From Nitrospiraceae bacterium (GTDB lineage Bacteria; Nitrospirota; Thermodesulfovibrionia; Thermodesulfovibrionales; UBA1546): 6,897 nt of DNA. How positions within the stretch are numbered: position 1 is the stretch's first letter; every line of letters begins with the position of its first letter. The notes under the pieces were generated by a model. The model saw nothing but the letters and a program-made list of their open reading frames with translations. It searched no databases and was not told the DNA's origin. Shown here piece after piece: positions 1 to 4,899 of this stretch. A program made the position numbers and the translations under genes. The DNA is taken from NCBI GenBank assembly GCA_003535475.1, contig DOHC01000256.1, positions 12,255-19,151 on the forward strand, written 5' to 3'.

Positions 1-34
1 GATTCCCCGATTAAATCGGGGAATGGCGATGACA
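1..34. repeat. End of a dispersed palindromic repeat, cut by the window edge
   Basis: Positions 2-12 and 14-24 form a perfect 11-bp inverted repeat (ATTCCCCGATT with its complement) around a single central base. It is followed by GGCGATGACA at 25-34. This is the same layout as the right half of the element at 4777-4871, a GC-rich palindrome followed a few bases later by ATGACA, so I read it as the terminal part of a related dispersed element whose other half lies left of position 1. It lies downstream of pilO, between it and the presumed pilP. In RNA it would form a stable hairpin that might act as a processing or attenuation site inside the pil operon. That role is inference. Confidence 0.7.
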
Positions 35-50
35 TTTTTATGTTCTTTTG

Positions 51-66
51 TGCCGACTTGTCGGCA
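51..66. repeat. Perfect 7-bp inverted repeat downstream of pilO
   Basis: TGCCGAC at 51-57 and GTCGGCA at 60-66 are exact reverse complements separated by two bases. The structure lies about 20 bp beyond the pilO stop in the direction of transcription. It has no T-run on the minus-strand side, so it does not look like a classical intrinsic terminator. It may be a fragment of a dispersed palindromic repeat or a small RNA hairpin between pilO and the next gene. Confidence 0.5.
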
Positions 67-85
67 TGAATGTTTGGGTGCTGTA

Positions 86-679
86 TCATTTGCCCTTCTC
101 TTTCACTGCCGAAAAGGTTATTGCTTTTAGCGAGATGTTTAATGACGCCTCTTCTTTTTGTGCCTTTGGATCCCTGAGCTGTATATCAGAAATATTGACA
201 ATCCTGTTTAATCGTGTAAGGCTGCTGAAGAAGTAGCCGAGGTTATGATAAGTTCCGGCAAGAGTTAAGGAAAATGGGATTTCCTCAACTATACCGCTTG
301 GATGCGCTTTTTTTGCCTCTGGTTTCCATGTCAATATATCTATATCCGCTTTTACAGCCATCTCGGATAGCTGCTGAATCAGCGTAGAGACACCTTCTTC
401 TTCCGGAAGTTTTTCCTGAAGTTCTTTGAGCTCTTTAATAAGTTTGTCATTTTCTATCTTAAGAATATCCAGTTTCGCCGCCTTTGTTTTATTTTTGGCT
501 ATCTCATTTTCCTGTGCAGACATGTCAGCGTTCACTTTTTTTATTTCCTTTGTCTTAGGCATATACACAAGCACGACAAACAGTATAGCGATGATTACTG
601 CCGGCGCAACGGCTATGGCTATTCTTGCGCCTTTGGGCACCTTTTTTAGATCAAATTTTATGTCAAGTTTGAGAGCCAC
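86..679 (-). CDS. pilO: Type IV pilus inner-membrane alignment protein PilO
   Basis: This 197-residue protein fits PilO, a bitopic inner-membrane protein that pairs with PilN through periplasmic coiled coils and ferredoxin-like domains. It links the cytoplasmic PilM ring to PilP and the PilQ secretin in the type IVa pilus machine. Visible features are a short cytoplasmic tail rich in Lys/Asp (residues 1-19), one hydrophobic segment at about 20-40, a long charged Lys/Glu coiled-coil stretch at about 43-92, and a C-terminal alpha/beta domain containing PFSLTLAGTYHNLGYFF-like sequence typical of the family. The start is GTG (677-679), one base after the pilN stop, with AGGA just upstream inside the pilN end, so translation is probably coupled. 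Length is normal. No pilP follows within the 85 bp left of it; that space carries repeats. Confidence 0.93.
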   Translation of the reverse strand: MALKLDIKFDLKKVPKGARIAIAVAPAVIIAILFVVLVYMPKTKEIKKVNADMSAQENEIAKNKTKAAKLDILKIENDKLIKELKELQEKLPEEEGVSTLIQQLSEMAVKADIDILTWKPEAKKAHPSGIVEEIPFSLTLAGTYHNLGYFFSSLTRLNRIVNISDIQLRDPKAQKEEASLNISLKAITFSAVKEKGK

Positions 680-680
680 G

Positions 681-1223
681 TTATCCTGCCTTCACCTTGC
701 ACGTTATATTAAACTGATAAGTTACAACCTTGCCTGTGGTTGACTTCTGTGTTCCATGAAGTTTTACATCGGTAAAAAGCGTTGACTTTTGAAGATTCTT
801 TTCATAGTTGACAACATCCTCATTTGTGAATCCGGTACCGCTTATCTTTATGTCATTGCCTGATACCGACATGGACTGAAGCCAGACACCGTTTGGCAGT
901 ACATTGCCCATCTCTGAAATGATTTTCACAGGCAAGCTTTGATTCTTTCTAAGCTGTTCTATTATGCCTTTTCTTTTTTCAAGAGTTTGTTTCTGGGCTT
1001 CATAGTTTTCTACTTCTTTTATCTTATTCTTCAGGTCCGCTATTGCAGCCTCGTTAGTCTTTTTTTGCTGTTGGAGCGAGGCGAACTGGGAACTTGTATA
1101 GTAGAAAAGATACCCTGATGCAATGATTGCCGCTAAGGTGAACAGGACGCTGTTGATTATGAATACAGGGATCGCATTGGGCTTTTTCTTGCGCTTTACC
1201 GGTAGGAGGTTTACTCTTATCAT
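681..1223 (-). CDS. pilN: Type IV pilus inner-membrane alignment protein PilN
   Basis: This 180-residue protein fits PilN, the partner of PilO. Its short cytoplasmic N-terminus docks into the actin-like PilM, and its periplasmic part dimerises with PilO. The sequence opens with MIRVNLLP, matching the conserved (I)NLLP motif that binds PilM. A basic stretch (KRKKKP) follows, then one transmembrane helix at about residues 19-42, a coiled coil at about 46-93, and a C-terminal ferredoxin-like domain ending in a beta-strand (VVTYQFNITCKV). The ATG overlaps the pilM stop by four bases (ATGA). AAGGAGG lies about 11 nt upstream inside pilM, so it is translated in coupling with pilM. Length and order (M-N-O) are normal for type IVa pilus operons. 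Confidence 0.95.
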   Translation of the reverse strand: MIRVNLLPVKRKKKPNAIPVFIINSVLFTLAAIIASGYLFYYTSSQFASLQQQKKTNEAAIADLKNKIKEVENYEAQKQTLEKRKGIIEQLRKNQSLPVKIISEMGNVLPNGVWLQSMSVSGNDIKISGTGFTNEDVVNYEKNLQKSTLFTDVKLHGTQKSTTGKVVTYQFNITCKVKAG

Positions 1224-2272
1224 CTGTCGCCGGGCCTCCTTAGTGCAAGCCCTACAGCAATAGCTGCCATAGGCGCCATTTCCTGTATATATGAAACATC
1301 AAATTTTGTTGGGATGGAAATGTTCTTAAACGGCTCTGCTACCTTTGATTCAACCCCGATTTTTTCCGAGAGGACCCGCGGAAAATCTTTTATGAGTGCG
1401 CCGCCGCCGCTCAGTATTACCTCATCTATGTCTTCATGCAATGTGGTGCTTTTGTAATAATCTAACGAGCGTCCTATTTCATTGATTAAATCCTCAGAGG
1501 TATTCATAACTACCGCATATGCGTCTCCGGGAGACACACCTTCTATGGCTTCTCCCCTTTTAAGTCTTTCAGCGTTTTCATATGTAATGCTGAATTCCTT
1601 TTGAATGGCTTCTGTGTACAGATTGCTTCCAAGAGAGCTGTCTCTTGTGAACACGGAAACCCCGCCCTTGAGGATGTTTATATTTATGGTGCTTGCTCCG
1701 ATATTGACCAGCGCCACATTTCTGTTCGGTTCAATCTCGTAATTGATTTCATACATGTTTTCAAGAGCAAAGGCAGCTACGTCCACTATTATCGGATTCA
1801 GGCCTGCCTCTTTTACAACTGCAACATATTCATTGATTATGTCTTTTTTAACCGCAACGAGTATAACATCCATCTGCCCCGGCTCTTCTCTGGGCCCGAG
1901 TATCTGAAAGTCAAGGTTCACGTCCTCAATGTCAAACGGGACATACTGTTCCGCCTCAAATTTTATTGATTCGGCAAGCTCATCCTCTGACATTTCATTG
2001 AGAGAGATACGTTTTATAATTACTGAGGCATGACCTGAAATTCCTATTACCGCATCCTTTGTTTTTACGCGGGCTTTTTTTGTAAGTTCCTTGAGGGCTT
2101 CTACCAGCCTGAGCGAGTCTATTATGGCTCCATCAACTATAATCTCAGGTGCAACCAGAAGCGTATCAAAAAGTTCCAGCTCGTAGCCCTTCTTAGTGTC
2201 TTTGACCTGCACTACTTTGAAATAGCTGGAGCCTATGTCCAGGCCTATAGAGCCTTTGCTGCCAAAAATCAT
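1220..2272 (-). CDS. pilM: Type IV pilus assembly ATPase-fold protein PilM
   Basis: This 350-residue protein fits PilM, a cytoplasmic actin/FtsA-like protein that binds the PilN N-terminus and connects the alignment complex to the pilus motors. The actin-fold nucleotide motifs are visible: phosphate-1 loop GLDIGSS at 10-16, phosphate-2 loop ALVNIGAST at 187-195, and adenosine motif ILSGGGALI at about 286-294. The family-typical EAEQYVPF occurs at about 106-113. The start ATG (2270-2272) puts the GLDIG motif nine residues in, as expected, and no later start would keep it. There is no Shine-Dalgarno sequence upstream; a sigma-70-like promoter ends only 7 nt before the ATG, suggesting a leaderless mRNA. 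It is the first gene of the visible pilMNO block. Confidence 0.96.
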   Translation of the reverse strand: MIFGSKGSIGLDIGSSYFKVVQVKDTKKGYELELFDTLLVAPEIIVDGAIIDSLRLVEALKELTKKARVKTKDAVIGISGHASVIIKRISLNEMSEDELAESIKFEAEQYVPFDIEDVNLDFQILGPREEPGQMDVILVAVKKDIINEYVAVVKEAGLNPIIVDVAAFALENMYEINYEIEPNRNVALVNIGASTININILKGGVSVFTRDSSLGSNLYTEAIQKEFSITYENAERLKRGEAIEGVSPGDAYAVVMNTSEDLINEIGRSLDYYKSTTLHEDIDEVILSGGGALIKDFPRVLSEKIGVESKVAEPFKNISIPTKFDVSYIQEMAPMAAIAVGLALRRPGDR

Positions 2273-2279
2273 AACTTAA

Positions 2280-2308
2280 TAAATACCAGAAAATATGTAA
2301 CTTGTCAA
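2280..2308 (-). promoter_or_regulatory. Putative sigma-70-type promoter of pilMNO, leaderless
   Basis: On the minus strand a perfect -35 box TTGACA (2303-2308) is followed after exactly 17 bp by TATTTA (2280-2285), preceded by TGG, which gives an extended -10 (TGnTATTTA). Only 7 bp separate the hexamer from the pilM ATG, so transcription should begin at or one base before the start codon. The absence of a Shine-Dalgarno sequence before pilM agrees with a leaderless message. The -10 hexamer matches the consensus only in part, so this remains a prediction. Confidence 0.6.
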
Positions 2309-2312
2309 GTTA
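2298..2312. promoter_or_regulatory. Perfect 15-bp palindrome on the pilM -35 box, possible operator
   Basis: TAACTTG-T-CAAGTTA is an exact inverted repeat with 7-bp half-sites around one base. The -35 hexamer of the predicted pilM promoter (2303-2308) lies wholly within it. A dimeric regulator bound here would cover the polymerase contact site, so the arrangement fits a repressor operator. No regulator gene is in the window, and the identity of any binding protein is unknown. Confidence 0.4.
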
Positions 2313-2398
2313 TTTTTATGTGAATTTTCCAGATATATCAAAAGCTTTCGCAGAATTTTTAAGCTATTGGTTTAAGAGTTGGTGATTCGACCGTAATG

Positions 2399-3277
2399 CT
2401 AAAGGATATGTAACAAACGCTCTATTTTTATCCCTGAGCCTGTTGACTTGCCTATTGCAAACAATTTACCGTCAGGATTTTTAAGTCTCAGATACGAATC
2501 TGCCGGTAACTCAGGCAAATTCTCGGATGTAATCATGGCCCCATTTGCCATCCTGATAAAGTCACGGCTGCTGAGGATGATATCTTTAAGATGGCTGAGT
2601 GAAGCGTCAATGGAACAAATAGATTTTTCTTTATTAGGCAATTCGTCAAAATCTGCTGAGTCATTAAGAATAAAATCTCCTATTTTTGTCCTCTTAAGTT
2701 CAACGACATGTGCTCCTATCCCAAGCGCTGTTCCTATGTCATCACACAGCGTGCGGATATATGTTCCCTTTGAGCATAGCACTCTTATCTCCAGAAAAGG
2801 AGGGACAAAGCCGATCATATCAAGCTTATATATATTTACGCTTCTATGTTGTCTTTCTATTTCTATGCCTTTGCGTGCAAGCTTGTAAAGGGGCTTGCCT
2901 GCGACCTTTATTGCAGAATACATAGGAGGGATTTGTTCAATATTGCCTCTGAAGCGCTCAAGGACGGTTTCTATTAGATTCTTATCCACAGAGAAATGCA
3001 GCGCTTTATAAATTATTTTTCCTTCGGAATCTAAGGTGTCTGTCCGTTCGCCGAGTTTCATCGTTGCAATATATTCTTTATCGGCGTCCGCAAGAAATCT
3101 TGTTATTTTTGTCGCCTCGTTCAGGCATACAAGCAAGATGCCTGTAGCAATCGGGTCAAGCGTTCCAGCGTGTCCGGCTTTTCTGGCAGCGAAGAGCCTT
3201 TTGACCTTTGTGACTGCCTGCTGTGAGGTCAGTCCTTTTGGCTTGTTGAGGTTTATAACTAAATTTTTTTCGTCCAT
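2399..3277 (-). CDS. truB: tRNA pseudouridine(55) synthase TruB
   Basis: TruB isomerises uridine 55 in the T-loop of elongator tRNAs to pseudouridine. This 292-residue protein shows the family in order: NKPKGLTS at about 11-18, the catalytic motif GHAGTLDP with the nucleophile Asp41, Tyr69 in the DKEYIA stretch, KLGERTDTLD, IPPMYSAIKVAGKPLYKLAR in the middle, and CSKGTYIRTLCDDIG with the conserved Arg. A short C-terminal PUA-like domain ends in LRLKNPDGKLFAIG. An in-frame TGA two codons upstream fixes the ATG as the earliest start. No Shine-Dalgarno sequence is visible, and the leader is the arm of the foldback element at 3285-3506, whose end is 7 nt from the ATG. It may be expressed by read-through from ispDF. 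No convincing terminator follows before pilM. Confidence 0.96.
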   Translation of the reverse strand: MDEKNLVINLNKPKGLTSQQAVTKVKRLFAARKAGHAGTLDPIATGILLVCLNEATKITRFLADADKEYIATMKLGERTDTLDSEGKIIYKALHFSVDKNLIETVLERFRGNIEQIPPMYSAIKVAGKPLYKLARKGIEIERQHRSVNIYKLDMIGFVPPFLEIRVLCSKGTYIRTLCDDIGTALGIGAHVVELKRTKIGDFILNDSADFDELPNKEKSICSIDASLSHLKDIILSSRDFIRMANGAMITSENLPELPADSYLRLKNPDGKLFAIGKSTGSGIKIERLLHIL

Positions 3278-3284
3278 TTGTCAA

Positions 3285-3506
3285 TGCGCATCGCGGAAAT
3301 TGCAATTAAAGTTAAAACACAGAGGCATAGACGCCTTCAAAGTCTTTAGATACAACAGTGATTATCTTATGCCATGATGCAATTCACAAAGGCTGCCAGC
3401 ATAAAATTGTGCGCATCAAGAATTGATCATGGCATGTTTAAGGTGTTGCTGCAAAAGACTTTTCAGTCACCTATGCCACTGTCAATTGCAATTTCTGGGT
3501 TGCGCA
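3285..3506. repeat. 222-bp imperfect foldback (MITE-like) element between ispF and truB
   Basis: The two ends are inverted copies of the pattern TGCGCA-N5-GAAATTGCAATT (3285-3307 against 3484-3506). Further complementary blocks follow inwards in the same order: GGCATAG 3324-3330 with 3471-3477, AAAGTCTTT 3339-3347 with 3454-3462, GCCATGAT 3371-3378 with 3426-3433, and CAATTC 3380-3385 with 3420-3425. That makes 48 exactly paired bases in perfect blocks around a 34-nt centre (3386-3419). The centre repeats TGCGCATC (3410-3417), which also opens the left end (3285-3292). There is no credible protein gene inside. It behaves like a non-autonomous foldback insertion: it overlaps the end of ispF and forms the leader of truB. 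No clear target duplication is visible. A structured RNA is the alternative. Confidence 0.75.
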
Positions 3507-3985
3507 AATTCAGAACAGGTTTTCCCGATCAGGCATACAGCGTATGCTGCAATGCCTTCGCCCCTGCCTGTAAACCCCATTCCTTCATTTGTCTTTACTT
3601 TTATATTGATAAGTTCCGGAGGAATCCCTGCACTGCTGAGAGCCTTTTTCATGGAATCAATGTATGGCGAGAGCCTTGGTTTTTCCACAATTATTGTTGA
3701 GTCCATCCACAGGACTTCGAAACCATCCGTGGCGGCCATTTCAATTATATTCTTAAGCAAGGCAAGGCTTGATGCGTCTTTCCATTCCGGTTCTGTGTCA
3801 GGAAAGTGTTTTCCTATATCTCCGCGTCCGAGGGCGCCTATTAGAGAATCTATTATTGCATGGCAGAGGACATCTGCATCCGAATGCCCTGCCAGTCCTT
3901 TTCCAAAAGGTATTTCTACCCCTCCGATGATGAGCTTGCGCCCGTTAATAAGCCTGTGGGAATCATATCCAAAGCCTGTTCTCAT
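3482..3985 (-). CDS. ispF: 2-C-methyl-D-erythritol 2,4-cyclodiphosphate synthase IspF
   Basis: IspF cyclises CDP-methylerythritol 2-phosphate to MEcPP with release of CMP, in the MEP pathway of isoprenoid synthesis. Metal ligands are visible: Asp8 and His10 in GYDSH, and His42 in the stretch after GHSDADV (33-39). DIGKHFPD (56-63) and KTNEGMGFTGRGEGIA near the C-terminus complete the family pattern. The ATG overlaps the ispD stop by four bases (ATGA), so the two genes are translationally coupled. The family usually ends a few residues after the AVCLI-like strand (here residue 153), but this protein runs on to 167. Its last eight residues (FAQPRNCN) and its stop codon are encoded by the terminal repeat of the foldback element at 3285-3506. 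The added tail lies beyond the catalytic core, so activity is probably kept. Confidence 0.95.
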   Translation of the reverse strand: MRTGFGYDSHRLINGRKLIIGGVEIPFGKGLAGHSDADVLCHAIIDSLIGALGRGDIGKHFPDTEPEWKDASSLALLKNIIEMAATDGFEVLWMDSTIIVEKPRLSPYIDSMKKALSSAGIPPELINIKVKTNEGMGFTGRGEGIAAYAVCLIGKTCSEFAQPRNCN

Positions 3986-4707
3986 GATATGCTTTCTGCC
4001 CTCTTCCTTAAAAGGAGTTCTGCTATATCCAGGTCTTCGGGAGTTGTTATTTTTATGTTGCTGTAAGAGCCCATTATTGCTTTTACTTTGCCTCTGTATT
4101 TCTCTACTATTGCTGAATCATCTGTTGAGTAGAACCTCTCCTCCATTGCTTTTCTGTATGCCTTCATCAGCACAGAATATTTAAAGACCTGAGGTGTTTG
4201 TATCGCCCAGAGAGATTTTCTGTCTAAAGTTTTTTGGACAAGAACTTCAGTTAAACCCTGAGAACCTAAACTTAGAATTTTTTTAATCGTGTCTTTAAGC
4301 GGCACCCCGACAACAACACCGTCAACTCTCCTGAGTTGTCTTATCGATTCTTCAACAATAGATTTTTCAATGAGCGGCCGCACGCCGTCATGTATCAGCA
4401 CGGCATCTGTTCCTTTGTCTATCAAAGAAAGTCCGCTGTAAACAGAGTCCTGCCTCTCTTTTCCTCCTGGCGCAATCCTTTTGACCTTTGAGAATTTAAA
4501 TTTCTCTAACAAATCACATCCAAGCGCCATATCGTCTTTTTTAAAAACAGGTATTATCTCTGCAATCTCATTAATGGATTCTAATACCTCAAAAACCCAT
4601 ACGACCAGAGGTTTATTCCCAAGCACCTGAAACGGCTTGTTGCCTTCCTGTCCAAATCTTTTTCCAAGCCCGGCTGCCGGAACAATGGCTGTAACTTTTC
4701 CTTTCAC
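3982..4707 (-). CDS. ispD: 2-C-methyl-D-erythritol 4-phosphate cytidylyltransferase IspD
   Basis: IspD joins MEP and CTP to give CDP-methylerythritol in the MEP pathway, two steps before IspF. This 241-residue protein has the nucleotidyltransferase signature PAAGLGKRF (10-18) with Lys24, GGKERQDSV (81-89), HDGVRP (106-111), VPLKDTIKK, AIQTPQVF, TDDSAIVE and the C-terminal NIKITTPEDL, all in family order and spacing. The start is GTG (4705-4707), preceded by AGAGAGGA with about 5 nt of spacing; the nearby ATG is out of frame and stops at once. It overlaps ispF by 4 nt. Upstream, 192 bp containing a nested repeat separate it from the PIN/TRAM gene, so it may depend on read-through or on a promoter I could not identify. 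Confidence 0.96.
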   Translation of the reverse strand: MKGKVTAIVPAAGLGKRFGQEGNKPFQVLGNKPLVVWVFEVLESINEIAEIIPVFKKDDMALGCDLLEKFKFSKVKRIAPGGKERQDSVYSGLSLIDKGTDAVLIHDGVRPLIEKSIVEESIRQLRRVDGVVVGVPLKDTIKKILSLGSQGLTEVLVQKTLDRKSLWAIQTPQVFKYSVLMKAYRKAMEERFYSTDDSAIVEKYRGKVKAIMGSYSNIKITTPEDLDIAELLLRKRAESIS

Positions 4708-4742
4708 TGCATTCCTCTCTACTCTGCAAGTCGTAGACTATT

Positions 4743-4888
4743 TAGTGTCTGTCCATAAATTGTACCTTTACATTAATGTCATTCCCCGACTTGATCGGGG
4801 AATCCAGTGTTTTCAATATCTTCTGGATTGTCCGGTCAATCCCCCGGTCAAGCCGGGGGAGGACAATGACAAAAACTTACAGACACTA
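4743..4888. repeat. Outer inverted repeats enclosing a dispersed palindromic element (MITE-like)
   Basis: TAGTGTCTGT at 4743-4752 and ACAGACACTA at 4879-4888 are perfect 10-bp inverted ends. They enclose the hairpin element at 4777-4871. If the outermost TA is read as a duplicated target, the ends become 8-bp GTGTCTGT repeats flanked by TA, which would fit the TA target preference of IS630/mariner-type transposases. The interval holds no convincing gene. It occupies most of the 192-bp ispD to PIN/TRAM spacer. Whether outer and inner repeats belong to one element or one inserted into the other cannot be settled from a single copy. Confidence 0.6.
4777..4871. repeat. Dispersed double-hairpin repeat of the VIPxxxGIQ-encoding type
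   Basis: The ends TGTCATT (4777-4783) and AATGACA (4865-4871) are inverted. Inside, ATTCCCCGA/TCGGGGAAT form hairpin 1 (4781-4803, loop CTTGA) and TCCCCCGG/CCGGGGGA form hairpin 2 (4840-4860). Smaller nested pairs are AATCCAG 4801-4807 with CTGGATT 4823-4829, and ATTGTCC 4827-4833 with GGACAAT 4861-4867. CCGGTCAA is also directly repeated (4832, 4844). Plus-strand translation of the first half gives VIPRLDRGIQ, a variant of the VIPAKAGIQ-like peptide often found in spurious gene calls over such bacterial repeats. The similar palindrome at 1-34 suggests several copies in this genome. On the minus-strand transcript it would fold strongly between the PIN/TRAM gene and ispD. Confidence 0.8.
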
Positions 4889-4899
4889 TTTTACCGCCC

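Noticed and set aside
51..66. Rho-independent terminator of pilMNO
   Set aside because: The stem is perfect, but the loop is only two bases and no T-run follows on the minus strand.
2313..2398. Intrinsic terminator after truB, from AGCTT/AAGCT words near 2341-2366
   Set aside because: The stem would be only about five AT-rich pairs with a long loop and no proper U-run, so it cannot be supported.
3285..3481. A hidden small gene or remnant of a gene between ispF and truB
   Set aside because: Frames on both strands are short, interrupted by stops and explained by the inverted repeat. No recognisable protein fragment was found.
3285..3506. Integron attC recombination site
   Set aside because: The length and foldback shape invited the idea, but I could not find paired RYYYAAC and GTTRRRY core sites at the ends, and there are no cassette-like genes around.
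3423..4184. A 253-codon plus-strand open frame antisense to ispF and ispD
   Set aside because: It lies over two clear enzyme genes in the opposite strand, resembles no protein family I know, has Ser/Leu/Pro-rich shadow composition, and starts inside the foldback repeat.
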